From Rhizobium vallis (GTDB lineage: Bacteria; Pseudomonadota; Alphaproteobacteria; Rhizobiales; Rhizobiaceae), in NCBI RefSeq assembly GCF_003985155.1, contig NZ_ML133690.1, forward strand, positions 310,001-374,000: a stretch of DNA of 64,000 nucleotides, in the 5' to 3' direction. Every line of letters begins with the position of its first letter. The first letter of the stretch is position 1. Below are positions 16,884-23,709 of this stretch, piece after piece. The notes under the pieces were generated by a model. That model made no database searches. It was not told the DNA's origin and worked only from the letters and a program-made list of their open reading frames with translations. Position numbers and translations under genes: made by a program.

Positions 16884-16907
16884 CCTAATTAGGGAATGAT
16901 CGTTTCC
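16884..16907. promoter_or_regulatory. Likely TetR operator (two overlapping palindromes)
   Basis: CCTAATTAGG (16884-16893) is a perfect 10-base palindrome, and GGAATGATCGTTTCC (16893-16907) is near-perfect around GATC. Both lie within 30 bases of the TetR start. Confidence 0.6.
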
Positions 16908-16951
16908 AAATCAAGCGAAATTTTTGCGACGCAGCAAAGCAGGGGGCGAGA

Positions 16952-17869
16952 TCAGAGCGTGAGAAGCCAGTTCTGGCCGTTTGCCTCCGGGCCGAACATG
17001 CGATGTCTCTCCTCGGAGACAAGGCGGAAGCCTGTTTTGATGTAAATGGCGCGGGCGGCATCCAGCATGTCGTTGGTCCAGAGTGAAAGCTCGCGGTAGC
17101 CCTTCTGTCTGGAGAAGCGGATGCATTCGTCGACCAGCCGCTTGCCGAGCCCGAGACCGCGGGCTGATTTGTCGACATAGAGCAGCCGCAGCTTGGCGAT
17201 GCCATCGCCGCCATTGGTGATGAGGACCGAGCCGACATTGATGCCGCCGCGCTCGGCGATCCAGCAATATTCCAGGGCCGGATCGAAATTGGCGAGAAAT
17301 TTTCCGGCGACATCGGCAACCAGCGCCTCGAAGCGCAGGTCCCAGCCATATTCCTCCGTATAGAAGCGGCTCTGGCTCTGGACGATCCAGCCGATATCGC
17401 CGGCGCGGTGGGGGCGCAGGATGGCCGGAGCGGGTTTGGCCGCCGGGTCGAGCAGGGCGCGGATCGTGCCCATGGCGCGGACCGCCGCCTCCGGCTCTCC
17501 GGCCGCGAGGTTATCGAAACGGGCGGCGATCTGCGCATTGGCGCGCCGGCCCAGTTCCTCGAACTGTTCGCGTCCCTGATCGGTGACAGTGATGACCTGG
17601 CTGCGCAGATCGGCCGGATCGGGACTGGTCTCGATCAGCCCCTCTGCGCGAAAACGCTTGAGAATGCGGCTGAGATAGGCCGGGTCGAGATGCAGGTCGC
17701 GCACGAGGCCGACGGCGCTGACGCCGTCATGCGAGCCGATCTCGAAGAGGATGCGGGCATCGGTCAGTGTGAACGGCGAGTCGAGATAGGCCTTGTTCAG
17801 GAGGCCGAGGAAATTCGTATAGAAGCGGTTGAAATCGCGGGCGGTTTCAATGAGCGGGATATCGGACAT
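16952..17869 (-). CDS. MarR regulator fused to a GNAT acetyltransferase
   Basis: 305-aa two-domain protein. Residues 1-140 form a MarR winged helix (FTLTDARILFEIGSHDG, LHLDPAYLSRILKRFRAEGL, DLRSQVITVTDQG). Residues 150-305 form a GNAT N-acyltransferase with ARGLGLGKRLVDECI (acetyl-CoA pyrophosphate loop) and LWTNDMLDAARAIYIKTGF. Such fusions are a known family in rhizobia, probably acetylating a small molecule and sensing it. A MarR-like palindrome lies at 18097-18119, behind an intervening repeat element. Confidence 0.92.
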   Translation of the reverse strand: MSDIPLIETARDFNRFYTNFLGLLNKAYLDSPFTLTDARILFEIGSHDGVSAVGLVRDLHLDPAYLSRILKRFRAEGLIETSPDPADLRSQVITVTDQGREQFEELGRRANAQIAARFDNLAAGEPEAAVRAMGTIRALLDPAAKPAPAILRPHRAGDIGWIVQSQSRFYTEEYGWDLRFEALVADVAGKFLANFDPALEYCWIAERGGINVGSVLITNGGDGIAKLRLLYVDKSARGLGLGKRLVDECIRFSRQKGYRELSLWTNDMLDAARAIYIKTGFRLVSEERHRMFGPEANGQNWLLTL

Positions 17870-17952
17870 GGCGACGGTCTCCAGATGGAGACGCCGAGGC
17901 CTCCGGACGGAGGCCTTTATCGGTCTGCTGACAACCGGCGCTCTTCACTCGA

Positions 17953-18031
17953 CGTCATCCTCGGCCTTGTGCCGACGATCTGCTGCCGCATCGATCGGTT
18001 GCAGATGCTCGGGACAAGCCCGAGCATGACG
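17953..18031. repeat. Palindromic intergenic repeat, family D
   Basis: Inverted arms of 30 bases (17953-17982 and 18002-18031, 25 of 30 paired), beginning CGTCATCCTCGG and ending CCCGAGCATGACG. A commonly seen rhizobial intergenic element type by general knowledge. It separates the MarR-GNAT gene from a palindrome further upstream. Confidence 0.75.
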
Positions 18032-18096
18032 AAAGAGAGGTTAGCCGACTATGTCTACAAACGACGGATTCTCCAGATGGAGATATCTGTCCTGCA

Positions 18097-18119
18097 TTTA
18101 GTGGACTGAGTCAACTAAA
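18097..18119. promoter_or_regulatory. MarR-like operator palindrome
   Basis: TTTAGTGGACT (18097-18107), a central G, and AGTCAACTAAA (18109-18119): 11-base arms with one mismatch. MarR proteins often bind TTGAC-N-GTCAA type sites. It lies 228 bases upstream of the MarR-GNAT start and just below the racemase stop. Confidence 0.6.
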
Positions 18120-18132
18120 TTATCGCCGCGAT

Positions 18133-18852
18133 TCAGGCGGCTTCTTCTTCGTCCGCTTCCTCGGCGCCAAGTGCGAACTCCACTGCCGCGCGCGCATGGA
18201 TCGTGGTCGTGTCGAAACCCGGCAGCGGCAGGCGGTCGGGATCGAGGATCAGGCAAATCTCGGTGCAGCCGAGGATGATGCTGTCGGCGCCGTTTTCCAC
18301 GGCGCGGTCGATGATAGCGATCAGCTTCTCGCGCGAACTGTTGTGCACCCGGCCGGCGCAGAGCTCATTGAAAATGATGTCGTGCACGGTGGTGCGGTCG
18401 GCAGCGTCTGGCACCATGATGTCGAGACCGAGGCTCTTCATGCGTTCGGCGTAGAAGCCGTGTTCCATCGTGTAGCGGGTGGCAAGCAGCAGCGGGCGCT
18501 TGCGGCCGCTCGCATGCAGCGATTTCGCCGTCTCGTCGATGATGTGGATCAGCGGCACGGAGATCTTCTTGGCAACCTCGTCGGCGATCAAATGCATGGT
18601 GTTGGTGCAGATGAGGACGCAGCCGGCGCCACCTACCTGCAGGCGCAGAGCCACATCAGCAAGGCGGCGGGCGGCCATGTCCCAGTCGCCGGCCCTCTGA
18701 AGCGCGACGATCTCCTCGAAATTGACCGAGTGCAGGATAAGCTCGGCCGAGGCGAGGCCGCCTTTGCGGGCGCGCACCATCTCGTTGACCAGGCGGTAAT
18801 AGACCGCCGAACTTTCGAAACTCATGCCGCCGATCAGGCCGATCGTTTCCAT
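18133..18852 (-). CDS. Aspartate/glutamate racemase family protein
   Basis: 239-aa cofactor-independent amino acid racemase of the Asp/Glu/hydantoin superfamily. The two catalytic cysteines appear in ICTNTMHL and LGCTEICL, in the usual two-base arrangement. The start METIGLIGGMSFESSAVYY is chosen at 18852 with GGGAG upstream; a start at 18888 is open but unconserved. The last residues are acidic (EEADEEEAA). It is divergent from an Lrp/AsnC gene over a perfect inverted repeat, so Lrp may respond to an amino acid handled by this enzyme. Confidence 0.92.
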   Translation of the reverse strand: METIGLIGGMSFESSAVYYRLVNEMVRARKGGLASAELILHSVNFEEIVALQRAGDWDMAARRLADVALRLQVGGAGCVLICTNTMHLIADEVAKKISVPLIHIIDETAKSLHASGRKRPLLLATRYTMEHGFYAERMKSLGLDIMVPDAADRTTVHDIIFNELCAGRVHNSSREKLIAIIDRAVENGADSIILGCTEICLILDPDRLPLPGFDTTTIHARAAVEFALGAEEADEEEAA

Positions 18853-18946
18853 CTCTTCATGCTCCCATGCTTCAACTGCTAAAATCATGCCGCAATGCCG
18901 GCGCGGCGTGTTTGCGTTGTTTGTCCTTCGTGCGGGATATGTGCTA

Positions 18947-18982
18947 TGATTTTGCGCAGTTTTCGGAAATCACGCAAAATCA
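18947..18982. promoter_or_regulatory. Likely Lrp operator, perfect 10-base inverted arms
   Basis: TGATTTTGCG (18947-18956) and CGCAAAATCA (18973-18982) are exact inverted copies 16 bases apart in the racemase/Lrp divergent gap, 13 bases before the lrp-type start. Confidence 0.7.
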
Positions 18983-18995
18983 GGGCGCATAGGAT

Positions 18996-19460
18996 ATGCT
19001 GGACGATCGTGACAGACGCATTCTCGACATGCTGCAGAAGGATGCAGGCATATCCGTGACCGATCTTGCCGAGCGCGTGGCGCTTTCGGTGTCGGCCTGC
19101 TCGCGGCGCATCCAGCGGCTGGAGGAGACCGGCCACATCGCCCGGCGCATCGTCGTGCTCGATCGGGAAAAGATGGGCGTGCCGACGACGGTCTTCGCGC
19201 TGGTCAAGACGGCGCATCATTCCGACGAATGGACGGAAACCTTCCGCAGGATCATCAGCGATATTCCTGAGATCGTCGAGGCGCACCGGCTGACCGGCAA
19301 TCACGACTACATCCTGAAGATCGTGCTGCCGCGCGTCGAGCACTACGACGTGATCTACAAGCAGATCGTGCGCAAGCTCGAACTTTTCGATGTCTCAGCC
19401 TCGATTTCCATGGAAGAGTTGAAGCATGGTATGGCGATACCCGTGGGTTACGCACGGTGA
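18996..19460 (+). CDS. Lrp/AsnC family transcriptional regulator
   Basis: 154-aa regulator with an N-terminal helix-turn-helix (ISVTDLAERVALSVSACSRR) and a C-terminal RAM ligand domain (ALVKTAHHSDEW, AHRLTGNHDYILKIVLP). The GNHDYILKI segment is the usual effector-binding turn. Probably an octamer that senses an amino acid. It is transcribed away from the racemase gene and likely controls it through the repeat at 18947-18982. Confidence 0.93.
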   Translation: MLDDRDRRILDMLQKDAGISVTDLAERVALSVSACSRRIQRLEETGHIARRIVVLDREKMGVPTTVFALVKTAHHSDEWTETFRRIISDIPEIVEAHRLTGNHDYILKIVLPRVEHYDVIYKQIVRKLELFDVSASISMEELKHGMAIPVGYAR

Positions 19461-19652
19461 AGAGTGGACGAGCGTGCGCCACCTAATCTTGTGTAGATAG
19501 GGCAAGGTTGGATCGCAGGAGAAGCCGATAGCCCTCCGCGCCATCGCCAGCGATTAATTTGTCTCTCTACGGAACGTTTTTCGACATATTACGTTCACCT
19601 TTGGTTCAGGAGGGGGTAAGGTATTTCCCCCACTTGGAGGAGGAGAACAGTC

Positions 19653-20210
19653 ATGAGAAAGCTAACCGTCGCCGCGTTATGCTTGATCATCGGTGCCCCC
19701 GGCATCACGCCGGCTCAAGCGTTTCCGGCTATCAACCCACCCAGGATCGAAACACAGCAGCAAATAGAGCAAGTGCAATGGCGGGGCCATGGCGGCCACT
19801 GGGGTGGTGGTTATCATGGAGGCGGCTATTACGGAGGCGGGTATTACGGCCATCATCATGGTGGATCGGGCTGGGGCTGGGCCTTGGGCGGTCTGGCCGT
19901 CGGCACCATCATTGGCGGCGCTCTGGCGCAGCCCTATTACGGCTCGTATTACGGCTCACCTTACGGTTACGGCTCGCCCTACGGCTATTACGGGTCGCCT
20001 TATCGCTATTACGGTTCGCCGTATCGCTACTATGGCTCGCCTTACCGCTATTATGGCCGGCCCTATCGCGCCTATGCATCATCTGCCTATTATGGAGGAG
20101 GCGGCAACCACGAGAGCTGGTGCTATGCGCGCTATCGTTCGTACAGGGCTTACGACAATACCTTCCAGCCTTATAACGGACCCCGTCGCCAGTGCGTCGG
20201 TCCCTATTGA
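19653..20210 (+). CDS. BA14K family secreted protein with Tyr/Gly/Pro repeats
   Basis: 185-aa exported protein. A signal peptide (about 1-23, ending AQA) is followed by a Gly/His/Tyr-rich region, one hydrophobic segment ([17 protein letters not shown]), a low-complexity YYGSPYR repeat tract, and a C-terminal BA14K-like domain with [19 protein letters not shown] and [10 protein letters not shown]14K was described as an immunoreactive Brucella protein with lectin-like behaviour, so an envelope role is likely. A strong GGAGGAGG site precedes the ATG. A GGGGG/CCCCC stem lies at 19612-19631 in the leader. Confidence 0.88.
   Translation: MRKLTVAALCLIIGAPGITPAQAFPAINPPRIETQQQIEQVQWRGHGGHWGGGYHGGGYYGGGYYGHHHGGSGWGWALGGLAVGTIIGGALAQPYYGSYYGSPYGYGSPYGYYGSPYRYYGSPYRYYGSPYRYYGRPYRAYASSAYYGGGGNHESWCYARYRSYRAYDNTFQPYNGPRRQCVGPY
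19986..20069 (+). repeat. Tandem 21-base coding repeats
   Basis: Four successive 21-base units (19986, 20007, 20028, 20049) encode YYGSPYR, the last as YYGRPYR. Third positions differ between units, so the repeat is kept at protein level. Confidence 0.85.
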
Positions 20211-20342
20211 TTGGCAGGTTACGCATCTGCGCCGCGAACTGCTACCGTTCGAACGGCACGTCGGTATTGCACCCCAGCCGAAGCTTGGTCTGGCAGCATA
20301 ACTTCGTCTGACTTCCATTCCACAAGCCGCTCTCGGCGCTAA

Positions 20343-20448
20343 GGCGCGTCGCGAATCTCTCGGATTCGCTTGCTCCGCGCTTTTAGGTCTTTGCTTTTCA
20401 AGCATGTCGTTGTCGCAAAGCCGCTGCTCAGTTTTGCGCGGCATGCTC
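20343..20448. repeat. Palindromic intergenic repeat, family C (copy 2)
   Basis: Same start (GCGCGTCGCGAATC) and same GCATGTCGTTGTCGCAAAGC block as copy 1, ending in GCGCGGCATGC, which pairs with the GCATG arm. Lies in the leader of the NADH dehydrogenase gene. Confidence 0.75.
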
Positions 20449-20552
20449 TTCGACTGCGATCGGCGCAGGGGAGACATGCCGAAACGGCGGTTGCAACCTT
20501 TGCGGCAAAGGCCACATTGGCTTTCAGCGAAATGGCGCAGAAGGGGCAAGTC

Positions 20553-21818
20553 ATGAGCGATCATCGTGTCGTCGTTGTCGGCGGCGGTTTCGGCGGGCTG
20601 CAGCTCGTCAACGGGTTGAACGGCGCAGGCGTGAAGATCACGCTCGTCGATCGGCGCAACCATCATCTCTTCCAGCCGCTGCTCTATCAGGTGGCGACGA
20701 CCATTCTCTCCACCTCGGAAATCGCCTGGCCGATCCGCCGCCTCTATGCCGACCGGCCCGACGTGACGGTGCTGCTCGGCGAGGTCACCGGCGTCGACAG
20801 CGGCGCAAAGACGGTGTCTCTCCGTAACGGCATGACTCTCGGTTATGACACACTGGTGCTGGCGACCGGGGCGACACATGCCTATTTCGGCCGTGACGAA
20901 TGGGAGCCGGTGGCGCCGGGCCTGAAGACGCTGGAGGACGCGACGACGATCCGCCGGCGTGTGCTGCTCGCCTTCGAGAAGGCGGAGATGGAGGCCGATC
21001 CCGCCGTGCGCGATGCACTGCTGACCTTCACCATCGTCGGCGCCGGGCCGACCGGCGTCGAGCTGGCCGGCATTATCGCCGAGCTTGCCCATTTCACCCT
21101 GCCCAAGGAATTCCGCAACATCGATACGCGCAAGACCCGCGTCGTGCTGGTCGAGGCCGGTCCGCGTGTGCTGCCGACCTTCGCCGAGGAGCTTTCGGCC
21201 TATGCGCAAAAGGCACTCGAGAAGCTCGGGGTCGAGATCCATCTCGGCCGGCCGGTGACCGACTGCAGCGCCGATGGTGTGCGGATCGGCGAGAGTTTCA
21301 TCGCCAGCCGCACGATCGTCTGGGCGGCCGGCGTCACGGCCTCGCCGGCGGCGCAATGGCTCGGCGTGCCGGCCGACCGGGCAGGGCGCGTCACCGTCGA
21401 AAAGGATCTGACCGCACCCGGCCTGCCCGACGTCTTCGTCATCGGCGATACCGCCTCGGTGATGCGCGAGGATGGCAAGCCGGTGCCGGGGATCGCGCCC
21501 GCCGCCAAGCAGCAGGGCGGCTATGTCGCCAAGGTCATCCGCGCGCGTCTCTCGGGCCAGCCGGCGCCCGCGCCGTTCAAATATCGGCACCAGGGGAGCC
21601 TGGCGACGATCGGCCAGAGCGCCGCAATCATCGATTTCGGCCGGATCAAGCTCAAGGGCTGGATCGCCTGGTGGATCTGGGGCCTCGCCCACATCTACTT
21701 CCTCATCGGCACCCGCTCACGCTTCTCCGTCGCCTGGAGCTGGCTGTGGATCTACCTGAGCGGCCAGCACAGCGCCCGGCTGATCACGCAGAGGGAGACG
21801 ATGCGGGAGGAGGGGTAG
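20553..21818 (+). CDS. ndh: Type II NADH:quinone dehydrogenase
   Basis: 421-aa FAD protein of the NDH-2 family, moving electrons from NADH to the quinone pool without pumping protons. FAD loop VVVGGGFGGLQ at the N-terminus; NADH loop FTIVGAGPTGVELAG near residue 165; second FAD contact VFVIGDTASV; quinone-site motif PAAKQQGGYVAK. The C-terminal amphipathic and hydrophobic stretch (WIAWWIWGLAHIYFLIG) attaches it to the membrane. The ATG at 20553 has AAGGGG seven bases before it; an upstream ATG at 20532 is less likely. Confidence 0.92.
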   Translation: MSDHRVVVVGGGFGGLQLVNGLNGAGVKITLVDRRNHHLFQPLLYQVATTILSTSEIAWPIRRLYADRPDVTVLLGEVTGVDSGAKTVSLRNGMTLGYDTLVLATGATHAYFGRDEWEPVAPGLKTLEDATTIRRRVLLAFEKAEMEADPAVRDALLTFTIVGAGPTGVELAGIIAELAHFTLPKEFRNIDTRKTRVVLVEAGPRVLPTFAEELSAYAQKALEKLGVEIHLGRPVTDCSADGVRIGESFIASRTIVWAAGVTASPAAQWLGVPADRAGRVTVEKDLTAPGLPDVFVIGDTASVMREDGKPVPGIAPAAKQQGGYVAKVIRARLSGQPAPAPFKYRHQGSLATIGQSAAIIDFGRIKLKGWIAWWIWGLAHIYFLIGTRSRFSVAWSWLWIYLSGQHSARLITQRETMREEG

Positions 21819-21903
21819 ACTGCTTGTTTTTGGGTTAAGCCGGAAGATAGTTAGAAGAGGGCGTGCCAGGGGTCGAGCCACGGGCCTCGACCCGTCCTTC
21901 GGC

Positions 21904-21923
21904 CCCCCACAAGGGTGGAGATC
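21904..21923. repeat. Fragment of family B repeat
   Basis: A short block close to CCCCCACAAGGGTGGAGATCG, the stem-base part of family B, found without its partner arm just after ndh. Suggests a broken repeat copy at the left edge of the 22-27 kb patch. Confidence 0.55.
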
Positions 21924-22027
21924 GACAAGAGGTTGGGTCATCCGTCCCTCTGTCTGGATTGCGCCGTCAGGGGGCAACGCAGGTTGAGGCAAGTTGCGTC
22001 CATATTGGAAAGAAGCTACTCAACCAA

Positions 22028-22423
22028 ATGCTTCAAGGGATTTTGTTCGGTATAGTTACGGCGACCATCTTAGAGCCCACTGGAGTAGATGAGGTTCGGC
22101 TTCGAGCGGAGCGCAAGGCTGATGCTGATGTGCTCTCCAGCTTGCAACGGAACGGTGATTGCTCTTCCATCGTTCGGTCTATCGACCTCCGCTTCGTTGG
22201 CTCGAAGTCAAGTGTATTAGAACTTTCTGCGGCATCGACTGAACTTGGCTTCACCGTAACGCAGTCCGTGCGGATGGCAGATAGTGAAGTTGCTATTGAT
22301 CTAGCTATACAGTCGGACGCCAGAGCTTCTTCCATTGACGCCCTGACTTTGACCGCGCTGAAAATCGAAAAGCGCTTCAACCTGCGTTACGATGGTTGGG
22401 GGACGGTCGCAAAGACGTGCTAA
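22028..22423 (+). CDS. RraB-like RNase E regulator
   Basis: 131-aa protein with the RraB pattern: ERKADADVLSSLQRNGD at the start of the domain, LELSAASTELGFTV in the middle, and FNLRYDGWGTV at the end, which matches the RraB C-terminal NYDGWGT motif. RraB binds the RNase E scaffold and inhibits it in gammaproteobacteria; relatives of unknown target exist elsewhere. The ATG at 22028 is the best available start, though its RBS (GGAAAG) is a little far. Base composition and codon use look less GC-rich than its neighbours, consistent with later arrival. Confidence 0.75.
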   Translation: MLQGILFGIVTATILEPTGVDEVRLRAERKADADVLSSLQRNGDCSSIVRSIDLRFVGSKSSVLELSAASTELGFTVTQSVRMADSEVAIDLAIQSDARASSIDALTLTALKIEKRFNLRYDGWGTVAKTC

Positions 22424-22433
22424 CCTGTTGCGC

Positions 22434-22477
22434 GTCCGCTTCCGGCCGAAAGCAGTCGCTGGTGGCAATGCTACATA
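22434..22477. repeat. Dispersed repeat, family F (copy 1)
   Basis: Contains CTTCCGGCCGAAAGCAGTC followed by TGGTGGCA and ACATA; the same order occurs at 51012-51056. Lies 10 bases after the RraB-like stop. Confidence 0.7.
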
Positions 22478-22612
22478 GTTCCGGAAATAACCATGCGGTA
22501 GTTGTTTGGGGTGATCAACGAAGTTGAATTCCTGGGTGGCGAGTTCGCTAGGCCAGACCCCGCCTCTCGTCTGATGCGGCGACCACAAACGTGTGACGGC
22601 TGGTCGGCGGGC

Positions 22613-23182
22613 TCAGCGGCGGACGCGGTAGCGGATGTGCGTGGCCTCGGGTGTATCGATCACCCGAACGATCTCCAACTCGACGCGCGATGGTAAGACT
22701 TCGAACATTCGGCGGCCACCTCCGAACAAGACTGGAACCTGGTGTATTTGCAGTTCGTCGAGTACGCCAGCTTCCAGCGCCCGTTGCGCCGTATATGCGC
22801 CAAGCATCAACACGTCCCGGTCCCCGGCGGCGGCCTTCGCCTGCGCCATTGCGCTCACGATCCCGTCGCTCACGTATTTGACCAACGGATAATTCGCGAC
22901 GGATGGCCCGGGCGGCCTGTGACTGGGTACGAAGATCGCGACACCGTGATTGTCACCGCCCCAGTGATCGACCTGCTCCACGGTTCGCCGCCCCGCCAGA
23001 ATCGCACCTGGCGCGTTCCATTCGTCCCACAATTGTCCGACCGGCCCGGTCGGTCGGGAAAAATCCCCGTACCACTCGTGCAATCGCATAAAGTCGTCGC
23101 CGCCGGGATTGCCCACTTCATCGTTGGGCCCCGCGATATACCCGTCCAGTGACATGGACATGAAGAGCACTGATTTAGACAC
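22613..23182 (-). CDS. RibD C-terminal/dihydrofolate reductase-fold protein
   Basis: 189-aa reductase of the RibD_C family. MSMSLDGYIAGPNDE at the N-terminus and GRRTVEQ, VLMLGAYTAQRALEAG and DELQIHQVPVLFGGGRRMF are the family signatures for NADPH and pterin-like substrate binding. The start is GTG 23182, preceded by AGGAGATAAAA; the longer open frame to 23575 lacks support. Such proteins are often called dihydrofolate reductase family and may act in pterin/deazaflavin-like reductions. The substrate is unknown. Confidence 0.88.
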   Translation of the reverse strand: MSKSVLFMSMSLDGYIAGPNDEVGNPGGDDFMRLHEWYGDFSRPTGPVGQLWDEWNAPGAILAGRRTVEQVDHWGGDNHGVAIFVPSHRPPGPSVANYPLVKYVSDGIVSAMAQAKAAAGDRDVLMLGAYTAQRALEAGVLDELQIHQVPVLFGGGRRMFEVLPSRVELEIVRVIDTPEATHIRYRVRR

Positions 23183-23709
23183 TTTTATCTCCTGTGGTCT
23201 TTTTCCAAACTGGGGCGGTGGGAATTCGTTCTGCGGGTGGGCTATCGATGCAAAAGCTGTTTCAGGCAAGCGGAGAGCGCGGGGAACGGTCTTGATGTTC
23301 CCAAGGACGCTCGAGCGACGCTGACGCCGACATCCCGAATACGGATTTGTGTACTGCCCTATCTCACAAGGGGCCGAACCATGCTCGAGCCGACTGGTTG
23401 GGTCCGGCCCATATCCAGCGAACCCTATTCCATCACACAATGGGACCAGACAGCTAAGGCACTTAAACTGCGACAGAGAGCTTGTGTCGGTTCGGGAAGG
23501 CGCCCGACCTCGACACAGCGCCCCGGCGTGCCGCACCGTAGATGCAATACGCCCAACCTTGACATATCTCCACACCCACCCTTAGCATTCCGCCCGCGTC
23601 TCCCCACCACCGGGGGGCGCATCCAAGCCGTAACAACGGGTAGAGGTTCCAATGCGCCGATTCACTTCTCACGAAAATCACATCCGAATTTCCGAGAAGT
23701 TGGTGGTTT
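23183..23709. other. 527-base intergenic region with hairpin leader
   Basis: No convincing gene. It holds the leader of the DHFR-fold gene on the minus strand and, on the plus strand, the upstream region of the ribosomal protection gene with a stem-loop just before its start (23665-23699). Confidence 0.5.
23665..23699 (+). promoter_or_regulatory. Hairpin directly upstream of the ribosomal protection gene
   Basis: CTTCTC (23665-23670) pairs with GAGAAG (23694-23699), with further partial pairing inside, ending 10 bases before the ATG at 23710. It overlaps the normal RBS region, so it could affect translation or be part of an attenuator. Confidence 0.45.

Noticed and set aside
20079..21692. 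Long open frame antisense to the NADH dehydrogenase gene
   Set aside because: It has no family pattern, has no RBS and mirrors GC-rich codons of ndh, whose motifs are certain.
22613..23575. N-terminal extension of the DHFR-fold gene to 23575
   Set aside because: The extra residues look random, while a GTG at 23182 has a good RBS and matches the domain start.
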